Shown: piece after piece, positions 53,301 to 61,736 of the stretch
Position numbering within the stretch: position 1 is the first letter of the stretch
How the letters are laid out: each line of letters starts with the position of its first letter
Assembly (NCBI GenBank): GCA_964617455.1
Contig: CAZTYF010000002.1
Coordinates: forward strand, 62,001-126,000
Direction of reading: 5' to 3'
Source of the DNA: Monoglobus sp964617455
GTDB taxonomy: Bacteria > Bacillota > Clostridia > Monoglobales > Monoglobaceae
Length of the DNA stretch: 64,000 nucleotides
Translations under genes and position numbers: made by a program
Notes under the pieces: model-generated
Told to the model about the DNA's origin: nothing
Database searches by the model: none
The model's input: the letters and a program-made list of their open reading frames with translations, nothing else

Positions 53301-56284
53301 ATTATGACCCGGCAACCGGAAACTTCTATACCACATCCAATCCCGACACGATTGATGAGACAAAGTATGTGCCTATGGGAGCCCAGACGGCTTACCAAGA
53401 GGTAAAGAGAACCGTTGCGGACTTGATTCCCGCTCAGTGGGTATATGACAGAGATGCGCGGCATGCGGGCGAAGAAGGATATAAGCCTGTTGCTCCCTTC
53501 ATGCTCAAGTATATGACCGAGAAATATCCTTATCTCGAGAGCTACGAAAACTATAACGAATTTAAAGTTGCCCAGGCAAGCGGTAATCTCAAAGATTTTG
53601 AATTTGTCAATGAGTATACGGCAAGACAGATTCCTTGGGACGGTATGGGCGACGGTATCCCCAACTGGTACAAAGAATATAAGGGCTGGGACGTAACCCA
53701 ATACTTGGCATCTGCCGTTGATCCCGAGACGGGATATACCTACCTTGAAGATTATATCAACTTTATGGCGGACGATGAGCCCGTGAATGTTGATATGACT
53801 CCTGCGGTTGCCGAGAACTTCAAAGTTATCCGCGGCGACAGCACCCGTCCCGACTTGCAGCCCGACAGATTGGGATACTCTTCCGCAGAGATCTCTTGGA
53901 ACACCACATACAGAGCAACCTGCGTTATGGATTACGGCACGGAGCCCGGAAAGTATGACAAGAGTGTTGCCGTTGACTATACCAACGCTCCGGACGGACT
54001 CCACACCTACCATGCGGTTACCATTGGAAATTTGCAGCCCAGCACCACGTATTATTACAGAGTAACAACCACCGATGAATTCGGACAGGTTACCGTAAGC
54101 GAAGGCGATGACCAGCAGGTTACCACGGCAGCCAAGCCGGAAGGCTCGTCTTTGATGCCTTCGGAGCCTCAGGTTCCCATCACCGACGGTGTTATCCCGT
54201 ACCTCAATCAAGTCAGAATAAACTGGACAGGAAATCCCGCCACAGACGAAGGATATGAGATTTACTACGACACGGTAAACCATGGCCAAGATTATGCGGC
54301 ATACGCAAACAAACTTACGGGACTCAGCTTGACCACCAAGAAACAGGTAATAACGGGACTTGAGAATAACGTCAAGTACTACTTCTTGGTAGTTGCCACC
54401 AACTTCAACGGAAGGACTCCCTCGAGAGTGGTTGAGGCAACGCCTTCGGGAGTTATATATGACTTCAACTTCCCGGAGATGAACGAGGACGAGAGATATG
54501 AGTTCCTCACAAAGAGGTTTATGTATGTTTTGGGCGGCCAGGTGTCCATCCAAAAAGACCCCGACACGGGAGAGAATGTTCTCATGATGTTGGATGAGAC
54601 AAACTCCCACGGCGTAAACACTCACCTCACTCTTCCCATAACTCAGGAAGACAAGATGACCTATAATGTTCGCCTGAAAGTTTTGTATCAGAAGCAGACG
54701 GACGGTCTCAACGGAATGGTTACCGAAGGCGGAGACGGCATGACGAAGACCGGAACCGATGAGCACAACACGTGGCAGCTCAACTTCTCCAAAGATCCTA
54801 TGGTAAATGAGGATAAGGATTCCTCCAAGACGGTACTTTGGGATTCCGCATTCTCCATTTATCTCGATGCATCTTCCGAGGCCGATGCGCAGTTGGTACC
54901 AATAGACGAGAAGAACGATGTATACAGATCGGATGGAACGGTGGAAACACCGGTACTTAAATTCGGTACGGTTGAATCCGGAAAATATCTCATAGGCAGA
55001 ACGGGAACGCCCAAGGTTGGCGACCTCAATATAGACAAGATACCCTCTAAACCCAAGACCAAGGACGAGGTGGATGTAAAAGGCGAAGACGGACATGAGT
55101 ATGTATTGCCCTACTTCAGCGCAGGAGAATCCTACGTATCCGAGACGGGCAACAAGGACAAGGACAGCCTCCGTTCAACGGGTTATGAGCTGAGTGTTTA
55201 CAAGCGCACATCCCCCTATGGCGATGCGGTATTCTCCGACCAGGAGGACACGGACAAGACCTTGCATGGAATATGGTATTATCAGAAAGGTTCAACCACT
55301 TATCAGGATATCAAAGTCGTTGTGGATTCCGTGAACAATTTGATTAATGTGACCATTACCGACGATAACGGCAATGTGGTTTCCACCGCCAACGGCGAGT
55401 TCAGCGAAAACATCGACCCGCCCTATAACATAGGAAAAATCGAGCTTAAGTCTCGTAACGACGGATTCTCTTGGGTAAATATAGAGAGAATTACGGTTTC
55501 GAACGGCGACGGCACAACCACGGTTCAGCCTGCACCTGTTCAGCCCGGCGCAACCACACCGGGCGGCGGCGGAGCAAGCTCCGGCGGCTCCGGTTCGGGC
55601 GGAGGCTTCGGCGGCGGTTCAAGCTCGGGCGGTTCCACTCCTGCTCCCACTTCCGAACCTGTCGAGTCGAGTGAGCCCACGGATGTACCGGAAGCAACGC
55701 AAACTCCGGAGGTTCCCGTAACTTCCGAATATACCGACCTTACGGGATATGAATGGGCAGAAGAGTCCATTGCCGCTCTGTCCGAGTTAGGCATTGTGAA
55801 CGGCACCGGCGACGGCAAGTTCTCACCGGCACAGAACGTAACGAGAGCAGAGTTCACAACGATGCTCATGAGGGCGTTTGGTGAGGATACCACAGCCGCA
55901 GCCACCACCTTTGCGGATGTTGCCGCAGACGAGTGGTACACCGTTCCCATCGGAAAGGCGGTTGCTTTGGGAATTGCCAACGGATACGAAGACGGAACCT
56001 TTGGCCTGAATGACAACATCACCCGTGAGGATATGATGGTTATGGCATACAGGACCACAACCGCTCTCGGAATCGATATCCCGCAGAAGAAAGCCTATGA
56101 CAGCTTTGTCGACCAAGGAGATATCAGCGACTATGCGGTAGAGGCAGTTGAAAAGATGTACTGTGCGGAAATAATCAATGGCATAGGCGGAGGAATGTTA
56201 GATCCTAAGGGTTATGCAGACCGCGCCCAGTCAGCTAAAATAATATATGGATTAATAAATATGGAGGGAACTGTTAATGAGTAA
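50327..56284 (+). CDS. SLH-anchored pectate lyase with Ig and FnIII domains
   Basis: 1985 residues. Signal peptide 1-30 (ending IYSFA). Acidic stretch about 30-115. Three bacterial Ig-like domains about 115-440 (ITWASSDEKVVSVDN, then SLTWESS-like). Pectate-lyase beta-helix about 442-800: AFPAAEGYGQYSIGGRGG, GARTIVFDVGGVIDL, VTIAGQTAPYPGITL, and DHCTYQWAID. A linker segment about 800-1155 follows, then FnIII domains about 1160-1255 and 1281-1375, and a beta-sandwich to about 1725. A Gly/Ser/Pro linker about 1738-1800 leads to three C-terminal SLH domains, 1803-1983. It should cut pectin while held on the cell wall. A ribosome site (AGGGGGAATAAGT) precedes the ATG. Its stop overlaps the next gene by 8 bp. 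Confidence 0.92.
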   Translation: MLRKKLSAVLALLVSLALVLTAAPIYSFAEEADAQAPAQTETQEDSTVEEDVSYMIDADGNKTELTDEMREEIYADEESEDSGLDAVDEEAFFDREDGEVTVAEGEEATDGDQDAVTADMNALAIPGDASNITEDFDLPIKGEFGSTITWASSDEKVVSVDNTTGHVTVNRPDASSGAGVQVTLTATVTLNAASATKDLILTVAAVAPSEDAGVAQADIDMVELPAVDAEGNVLDATNVTAGFTMPTTGYYGSVITYSISTESGQDCLSVDNKTGAVTITQKPVFSGNGTTEFTLTATATYNGKTASKSFTLDLVDEEPVTDAEKALYDVNNAIIGGIDPDNVRQSSFYLEDKGTYGTLTWESSDSNILSLKAGDYVGGSDGSGDDEGNEDNLPPENLGGYTATVTMPKGGYNSSVTLTVKSNVNGAEAERDIPLTIVANNTVKAFPAAEGYGQYSIGGRGGQVYHVTNLNASGPGSLQYGVEEMSGARTIVFDVGGVIDLTSYGANLVLKGLKGANVTIAGQTAPYPGITLKGYGLDISSTHDVIIRNIRIRIGDVQKDGLFNQTDPMSVSATSNLIIDHCTYQWAIDMEFRVAGKNVTFQNMLMGKGLTINSTHEKGGHSYGGAINEGSSAVSFIKTMMTDSTQRTPRLVDADWVDSYNVLLFDCGNGFDVYNYEGQNRNALYNVHDNFARGGSVQSNKTPFRVGRGRDYSGGVLCYYNNNYTSGQNNAKGFGEASPTNQNVPSNGIMNFGIKEDGKVADLSSITLDEWNNDPRSYDNNNKSTVAGTNAYMDYPLPAPRGDIIPVEGADLENSLVKYALNEDGLGQGMGATKPARDLYDTMVMAEMKAGTTGSVGLTKSQVSPFFNQLEARLTEPQLDENGNTVMVPVDYTAHRAVEADSSSPSGFKYGEPHNYKVTRTWTALQGAGPALKGSTDASNKPINWDTHLDVNTETNPNAANVYEKKYLTDFEIGDWWGEYCGAPGKILKYTYYDPATGNFYTTSNPDTIDETKYVPMGAQTAYQEVKRTVADLIPAQWVYDRDARHAGEEGYKPVAPFMLKYMTEKYPYLESYENYNEFKVAQASGNLKDFEFVNEYTARQIPWDGMGDGIPNWYKEYKGWDVTQYLASAVDPETGYTYLEDYINFMADDEPVNVDMTPAVAENFKVIRGDSTRPDLQPDRLGYSSAEISWNTTYRATCVMDYGTEPGKYDKSVAVDYTNAPDGLHTYHAVTIGNLQPSTTYYYRVTTTDEFGQVTVSEGDDQQVTTAAKPEGSSLMPSEPQVPITDGVIPYLNQVRINWTGNPATDEGYEIYYDTVNHGQDYAAYANKLTGLSLTTKKQVITGLENNVKYYFLVVATNFNGRTPSRVVEATPSGVIYDFNFPEMNEDERYEFLTKRFMYVLGGQVSIQKDPDTGENVLMMLDETNSHGVNTHLTLPITQEDKMTYNVRLKVLYQKQTDGLNGMVTEGGDGMTKTGTDEHNTWQLNFSKDPMVNEDKDSSKTVLWDSAFSIYLDASSEADAQLVPIDEKNDVYRSDGTVETPVLKFGTVESGKYLIGRTGTPKVGDLNIDKIPSKPKTKDEVDVKGEDGHEYVLPYFSAGESYVSETGNKDKDSLRSTGYELSVYKRTSPYGDAVFSDQEDTDKTLHGIWYYQKGSTTYQDIKVVVDSVNNLINVTITDDNGNVVSTANGEFSENIDPPYNIGKIELKSRNDGFSWVNIERITVSNGDGTTTVQPAPVQPGATTPGGGGASSGGSGSGGGFGGGSSSGGSTPAPTSEPVESSEPTDVPEATQTPEVPVTSEYTDLTGYEWAEESIAALSELGIVNGTGDGKFSPAQNVTRAEFTTMLMRAFGEDTTAAATTFADVAADEWYTVPIGKAVALGIANGYEDGTFGLNDNITREDMMVMAYRTTTALGIDIPQKKAYDSFVDQGDISDYAVEAVEKMYCAEIINGIGGGMLDPKGYADRAQSAKIIYGLINMEGTVNE

Positions 56285-59222
56285 ATTTAGAAAAGTAATA
56301 TCAATGCTGTTGGCAGTCGCCATGGTTCTGAGTATGGCAAGCATGGTTGCATTTGCCGACGAAACCGATACCGACGCCGCACCTGCGGGTGCGGGGGTAT
56401 CGGAGTCAATCGATGAAGCAACGGCATCCCAAGCTCCCGATGTGGATACATCCACCAGCGAGCAGGAGGCGGCCAATGCGGTTATCGGCTCCGCTTCGAC
56501 GACGGAGATTGCCAACCTTCCCAATGATGAGGTTGCATACGCTGCGGATTACAAGTTTGACTACGGTCTTGGCTTGTTCGAGCTTCTTCCCGACGGATAT
56601 TGGCAGACCCAGCAGGTTACGAGGGCCGATTTCGCCACCGTTGTTGCAAAAATGTTAAAGGCCAACACCGCCGGTTATCCCCGGTATGGACAGAAACCCT
56701 ACAGCGATGTGGATGAAAGCGTAGATTCCTATCCCGCTATTTGCTACCTGACGGAAATCGGTATCTTGCAGGGTGACGGCGACACAATGTTCAGACCCAA
56801 CGACCCGATTCTTGTGAATGAAGCGTCCAAGATGGTTATGTGCGCATTGGGATATCAGCCGGCTTGCGAAGCTACGGCAGGCGGATTCCCCGAGGGATAT
56901 ACCACCTTTGCCCTCAGAGAGGGTATCTACAACGGACTGAGCCTCAGCTACACAAACTCAATGACGGCGATGGAGATGTCAAGGTTAGTCAGAAACGCCA
57001 TGGAAGCCTACATCCTCGAAACCATCTCCTATGATTCCGAAGGCGGAGAAGTTAAGGTTATCCAGAGCACCAAGACTCTCCTTACGGAAACATACAAGAT
57101 GACCAGCGCAAGAGGTATAGTGGAAGGTACGTATTATTCATACCTCAACAATGCCCAGGTTGAACTTGAGAACGAAGTCGTTATCTCCAATGTAATTGCG
57201 GATGTTGACGGTGTGAAGAATGTGAACTTAGGTTCCGTTACATACCAGTTTGCAGACAATATGGATTTAGAGTCCTATGTGGGTTATGCGGTAAACTTCT
57301 ACTATCTTGAAGATGTATCGGGATACAGAAGAGATTACATAGCATATTTCGAGCCTCGGGATAGCTATAACTTGGTTTATGACATAGACGGCAAGGATAT
57401 CACAAACTTGACCAAAACCGAAATGACCTATGACGACGGCAACGGAAGAATTAAGAGATTTGATTTGTCAAGTGCGGCCATATCATATAACGGAGTTCCC
57501 ACAACCACAAAGCTTAACGAGCCCTTGGTTATTGAGCAAGGCCACGTTAAGGTTATTTGCCACAATTCAAGTCTGGTTCCGGATGCCGTTATAATTGAAG
57601 AGCAGAATGACGGCCTGTATGAGAGATACAATTCGTCCACATATCAGGTTATATTCCAGAACAATATGACAGCCAATATGCCGGCCCTCATATTTGACGA
57701 TTCATATCACACAAGACTCACATTGGACGGCAAAAATATTGAGCCCACGGATTTGCAGAAGAACGATGTAATCACGTATTCCGTAAGTGAAGACGGAATG
57801 TACATCACCGCTTATGTATCGAGAAATGTAATCGAAGATGCCACGGTTGAGTCAATATACAAAGAGCAGTATGCAAACGGCAAGACCTATGATGTATTGG
57901 TTGTAAACGGTCAGTCCTACTTCAAGTCCATTGACCTCAACAAGACCATCAGCGCAGGATTTGCCAGCGACTTCCAGCTCACCTATGACGGCAGAATCGC
58001 AGGCACCAATGCCGCAGGTTCGGGCAAAGGCAATTACGGTTATCTGATTGATTTCAGTGCCGGCGGAGACACTTTTGATACTTGCTTCTATGCCAAGATT
58101 CTTGATATGAACGGCTCAATCAATGAATACAGATCGGCGGGCAAGGTAATGTCGAATGTTGTAAATCCGGGCTCTCCCGGACGTGTAGGTCTGAATGAAG
58201 TTATCGGTTCTCAGAAGGCTCTCGACATATTTGCTCAAACCTTTGCGACACCTCAGCTTATAACCTACGAGCTCAATGGCAGCGGCCAGATTAAGACCAT
58301 CTATAAGGCTCCCGATTATACCCAGGCGGCTCCGGGCGAGGATACTTTCGGTTTGTATTTCAGCGGTACATCACCCTATGCAAATCACCTGTTGCAGAAC
58401 TGCGCCGTAACGGAAGACACCGTAATATTCAATGCTCCCTATGTATACAGCGACAGAGACGAAGACTATTCCGTTCTGACCCTTGAGGATTTGACCGAGG
58501 ATTCATATTCCGTTGACGTTTATGACATTTTCAACGGAATTGCAAATGCCATAGTTATCAAGGACGTAGATCCCAGCAACCTGTCCAACACTGCCGGCGT
58601 TATGTTGGTAGATGAAGTTGTCAAGGCTTGGGATGCGGAAAATCAGCTTGAGGTTACGGAGATTCTCGGCTGGGTTAAAGGCGAAAAGATCAGCATTGAG
58701 GTTAAAGACCCCGTTACACCGAGAACTTCCATCAGTGCTATGGGCGTAGATAAAACCGATACGATTGCCCAAATTGAGCCGGAATTCGAGACAAGGGACG
58801 GTCAAAAAGTTAAGGTTGGTATCGGTCGAGGCGATGTTATCCAGTATAACACGACAGCCAAAGGTTACCTCAACTCCTTCAGACTTCTGTTTAACTGCTA
58901 CAACAGAATAAACAGCGAGAATTACGGCGAGTGGAACGAGGACGGCGATACGGATTCTAACAGAATCACCTCCGGGGAGGACATCCGTGCAATCTATGCC
59001 AAGGTTATAAACGCCTATGACTACTTCATGGTTGCCACTTCAAGATTTGATGACATGACCTGGTACAGAACTTATCCCACAAACGGCACGGAGATTTACA
59101 TCTATGACCAAGTAAAGGATGAAATCAGAATAGGTGAGCCCTTCGATATCCAGGTTGACGACAAGGTATTTGTCAAGGTAAACAACGGCGACGAGAACTA
59201 TGTAATCGTTGTATATCAATAA
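56277..59222 (+). CDS. S-layer homology domain surface protein (paralogue B)
   Basis: 981 residues. Signal peptide 1-27 (ending VAFA). Acidic Thr/Ala-rich linker to about 75, then SLH-like domains about 80-245 (GYWQTQQVTRADFATVV; EIGILQGDGDTMFRPNDPI; a third ending NAMEAYILETISY). The rest is beta-rich modules without recognisable catalytic motifs, similar in layout to paralogue A. Its ATG overlaps the pectate-lyase stop by 8 bp, so both come from one mRNA and are probably translationally coupled. This suggests a partner role for the lyase on the wall. Confidence 0.88.
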   Translation: MSKFRKVISMLLAVAMVLSMASMVAFADETDTDAAPAGAGVSESIDEATASQAPDVDTSTSEQEAANAVIGSASTTEIANLPNDEVAYAADYKFDYGLGLFELLPDGYWQTQQVTRADFATVVAKMLKANTAGYPRYGQKPYSDVDESVDSYPAICYLTEIGILQGDGDTMFRPNDPILVNEASKMVMCALGYQPACEATAGGFPEGYTTFALREGIYNGLSLSYTNSMTAMEMSRLVRNAMEAYILETISYDSEGGEVKVIQSTKTLLTETYKMTSARGIVEGTYYSYLNNAQVELENEVVISNVIADVDGVKNVNLGSVTYQFADNMDLESYVGYAVNFYYLEDVSGYRRDYIAYFEPRDSYNLVYDIDGKDITNLTKTEMTYDDGNGRIKRFDLSSAAISYNGVPTTTKLNEPLVIEQGHVKVICHNSSLVPDAVIIEEQNDGLYERYNSSTYQVIFQNNMTANMPALIFDDSYHTRLTLDGKNIEPTDLQKNDVITYSVSEDGMYITAYVSRNVIEDATVESIYKEQYANGKTYDVLVVNGQSYFKSIDLNKTISAGFASDFQLTYDGRIAGTNAAGSGKGNYGYLIDFSAGGDTFDTCFYAKILDMNGSINEYRSAGKVMSNVVNPGSPGRVGLNEVIGSQKALDIFAQTFATPQLITYELNGSGQIKTIYKAPDYTQAAPGEDTFGLYFSGTSPYANHLLQNCAVTEDTVIFNAPYVYSDRDEDYSVLTLEDLTEDSYSVDVYDIFNGIANAIVIKDVDPSNLSNTAGVMLVDEVVKAWDAENQLEVTEILGWVKGEKISIEVKDPVTPRTSISAMGVDKTDTIAQIEPEFETRDGQKVKVGIGRGDVIQYNTTAKGYLNSFRLLFNCYNRINSENYGEWNEDGDTDSNRITSGEDIRAIYAKVINAYDYFMVATSRFDDMTWYRTYPTNGTEIYIYDQVKDEIRIGEPFDIQVDDKVFVKVNNGDENYVIVVYQ

Positions 59223-59233
59223 GACATAATCCG

Positions 59234-59264
59234 AAAAGCGGCAGGTGAATGCCTGCCGCTTTTT
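59234..59264 (+). terminator. Terminator of the pectate-lyase / SLH unit
   Basis: Perfect 12-bp stem AAAAGCGGCAGG / CCTGCCGCTTTT with a 6-nt loop and T-run, 11 bp after the stop codon. Confidence 0.92.
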
Positions 59265-59279
59265 CAACGGAATTTTAAG

Positions 59280-59396
59280 AACTTTTTTCTGCTTTTGGGT
59301 GGCGGCGACTTGCCTTTCCAATCCTTTTTCGGAGGAACTGCTTTGGTGACATCGGACGTCCGGCAGATCCTTTGCACCCAAAAGCCGAAAAAAGTT
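59280..59396. repeat. Inverted-repeat element (22-bp arms) upstream of the activase operon
   Basis: Arms 59280-59301 and 59375-59396 are inverted copies with one mismatch, enclosing 73 bp. The sequence ends in a T-run on the plus strand. It could be a MITE-like insertion, as terminal inverted repeats about 117 bp apart suggest, or a second terminator. No target-site duplication is clear. Confidence 0.7.
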
Positions 59397-59406
59397 TTTT
59401 TCGATA

Positions 59407-59435
59407 TTGACAAAGGAGAAAAAAAAGAGTAAAAT
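59407..59435 (+). promoter_or_regulatory. Promoter of the CoA-dehydratase-activase operon
   Basis: TTGACA (59407-59412), 17-bp spacer, TAAAAT (59430-59435). It begins exactly where an earlier in-frame start would lie, supporting the TTG start at 59512. Confidence 0.8.
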
Positions 59436-59511
59436 CATAAATTGGAGGTATGTGCGATTTCAATCGTATATATTGTATGTTGCAATTGTATCGGAGATAG
59501 GGAGTGATTTT

Positions 59512-60495
59512 TTGAAGATCGGAATTCCGCGGGCGCTGTTGTTTCAATACTACTATCCCCTGTGGCGGTCACTGTTCGAACGCTTGGGCTGCGAAGTTGT
59601 TTTATCCGACAAATCTACCAAGAACTTGGTTCAAAAAGGTATTGCGGTCACCGTCCCGGAAATTTGTCTCCCGATTAAAATATATAACGGCCACGTCATA
59701 AATTTGATAGAAAAAAATGTCGACTATATTTTCTGTCCGCGGTTTGTCCACATAGAAAAGGGTTACTGGTTCTGCCCCAAATATATCGGGCTTCCGGAAT
59801 TGGTGTGGAAAACCATCCCCGAGGCGAAGATTTTAAGTATCGATATAGATTGCAGGCGGGAAGATACCGCAGACCTCAAATGCTATATGCCTATCGCCGA
59901 AAAATTGGGGATACCGTCCCGCAAATTTAGGCAGGCCCTCAACGGAGCCATTGAAGATTACAAGGAGTTCAGAGGCCTGTGCACAAGGGGACTTTCCCTT
60001 GACGAGGCGGCAGAGGTTATGTATAACGGCAAAAAGCCGGAGGACTTTATTCACCCCGAATGTGACACAACAATCGGCCTTTTGGGATATATATACAACG
60101 TCTATGATCCGTTCATAAGTATGAACATAATCGAAAAACTTCGAGAACTGGATGTAAATGTGATAACTTTTGATATGCTCAGGCATGAAGACCTCCTGAA
60201 ACACAGAAGCGAGGAGACGAGGCGGATATTTTGGACATTTCCGGATAAGCTTTATCAGGCGGCAACTTACATGATAAAAGACCTCGGAGTTCAAGGTTTG
60301 ATACATATAACGGCGTTCGGCTGCGGGCCCGACTCTATAGTGGGCAAGGAAATCGAGCACGATTATGCCGATTCCGGCGTGCCCTTTATGACCCTCAGAA
60401 TAGACGAACACACCGGCGAGAGCCATTTGCAGACGCGGATTGAGGCTTTTACGGATATGATTAAGAGGAAGATCCGCAAGGTAAACGAGAGGTGA
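59512..60495 (+). CDS. Acyl-CoA dehydratase activase-related protein (DUF2229 type)
   Basis: 327 residues from TTG 59512 (LKIGIPRALLFQYYYPLW), with GGGAG upstream. The opening IGIPRALLF and the conserved cysteines (VPEICLPIK, FCPRFVHI, FWFCPKY-type, GCGPDS) match the DUF2229 family seen beside or fused to HgdC-type activases. The cysteine pattern suggests an Fe-S cluster. Likely role: electron transfer to, or partner of, a double-cubane or 2-hydroxyacyl-CoA dehydratase-like protein; this is inferred. It is the first gene of the operon. Confidence 0.85.
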   Translation: MKIGIPRALLFQYYYPLWRSLFERLGCEVVLSDKSTKNLVQKGIAVTVPEICLPIKIYNGHVINLIEKNVDYIFCPRFVHIEKGYWFCPKYIGLPELVWKTIPEAKILSIDIDCRREDTADLKCYMPIAEKLGIPSRKFRQALNGAIEDYKEFRGLCTRGLSLDEAAEVMYNGKKPEDFIHPECDTTIGLLGYIYNVYDPFISMNIIEKLRELDVNVITFDMLRHEDLLKHRSEETRRIFWTFPDKLYQAATYMIKDLGVQGLIHITAFGCGPDSIVGKEIEHDYADSGVPFMTLRIDEHTGESHLQTRIEAFTDMIKRKIRKVNER

Positions 60496-60503
60496 TTTGA
60501 AAA

Positions 60504-61721
60504 ATGAAAACATCTTTTCCCCATATGGGTTGCGTGACGGGCTATAAGGTGCTCCTTGAAAAACTCGGCCACGAGGTAATAATGCCCGATGCTCCTTCTC
60601 AGAAAACAATGGAATTGGGAGTGAAATACAGTCCGGAATTTATTTGTTTCCCGTTTAAAGTGATGATGGGCACTTATATCGAATGTGCGCAAAAAGGCGC
60701 CGAACTTATCGTGTCATCGGGCGGCTCGGGCCCCTGCCGTGCGGGCATGTATCCCGATGTGCATCAAAAGGTCCTGAAGGAATTGGGCTTTAATACGAAA
60801 GTTGTCGTGTTCGACAGTATGTTCCAGGATTTCGATGCTTTTTATGAAAAAGTCAAAATAATAACAAACGGCACTCCCACAAGCAAGCTGCCCGGCATTG
60901 CGCTCTTTACATACAAGCTTATCAAAAAAATGGATAAGCTGGAAAAACGAATGAAGATTTTGCGGGCATATGAGCTCAATCAGGGGGATTATTCAAGAGC
61001 ATGGCGAGATATAACCAAGATGTTCGAAAAATGTGAAACAATCAGAGATGTGAACCGTACATACAAAGAGGCGGTTGATATCTTTGAGGCCATTCCTCGG
61101 CGAAAAGTTGAGGAATCTCAGCGACTCAGAGTGGGAATAGTAGGTGAGATATATGTTATTATGGAGCCTACGGTAAACAAAAACGTTGAGGAAATTCTGA
61201 ACAGTTTGGGGGTTGAGGTTGAAAACGTTCAATATATTTCGGACTGGGTTGAGCATAACCTTTTGCCCAAATGGCTCCCCTATCCCAAATCCCACCGAAT
61301 TTTCAAAACAGCCGGGGATGTGGCGCCGATAAATTGCGGCGGCCACGAGAAGGAGAATATGGGCTGGGTCTATGATTTTGCAAAGCGGGGATTTGACGGC
61401 GTAGTTCATCTTATGCCCTTTGCCTGCCTGCCGGAGTTGGTCAATTTGGGAAAATTTCCGGCTATTTCAAATGAGCTTAATATGCCCATAATGTCGCTTT
61501 CTCTTGACGAGCAAATGGGCGAAGCCCATGTGAAGACAAGACTTGAAGCTTTCACGGATTTAATCAGGAGCAAGCACGAGGCCAAGCAGAAATCGGGTTT
61601 GGGAGATGCAATCGGATCCGCAGCTCATTCGGCAGCCCGAATGGTGGAAGACAAGGCCCGCAAGGTCAGGGATAACTTGGCAACCACCGGCCGTACCCCG
61701 GCAAAGCAGCATGCAAAATAG
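60504..61721 (+). CDS. Acyl-CoA dehydratase activase-related protein (COG3581-like)
   Basis: 405 residues, 8 bp after the previous gene. It is distantly like its neighbour: conserved GCVTGYKVLLEKLG, SPEFICFPFKVMMG, SGGSGPCRAGMY and CGGHEKENMG, with several cysteines that could ligate an Fe-S cluster. The C-terminal tail (from about 365) is basic and low-complexity. In many Clostridia this protein, the DUF2229 protein and the activase are one long polypeptide; here they are separate. Function in the pair is inferred from neighbours. Confidence 0.83.
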   Translation: MKTSFPHMGCVTGYKVLLEKLGHEVIMPDAPSQKTMELGVKYSPEFICFPFKVMMGTYIECAQKGAELIVSSGGSGPCRAGMYPDVHQKVLKELGFNTKVVVFDSMFQDFDAFYEKVKIITNGTPTSKLPGIALFTYKLIKKMDKLEKRMKILRAYELNQGDYSRAWRDITKMFEKCETIRDVNRTYKEAVDIFEAIPRRKVEESQRLRVGIVGEIYVIMEPTVNKNVEEILNSLGVEVENVQYISDWVEHNLLPKWLPYPKSHRIFKTAGDVAPINCGGHEKENMGWVYDFAKRGFDGVVHLMPFACLPELVNLGKFPAISNELNMPIMSLSLDEQMGEAHVKTRLEAFTDLIRSKHEAKQKSGLGDAIGSAAHSAARMVEDKARKVRDNLATTGRTPAKQHAK

Positions 61722-61736
61722 GAGAAGATTTGAATT

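Noticed and set aside
52802..55096. Minus-strand open frame (764 codons) opposite the pectate lyase
   Set aside because: It has no signal or motif, and the plus frame carries the lyase and FnIII domains; it is a shadow.
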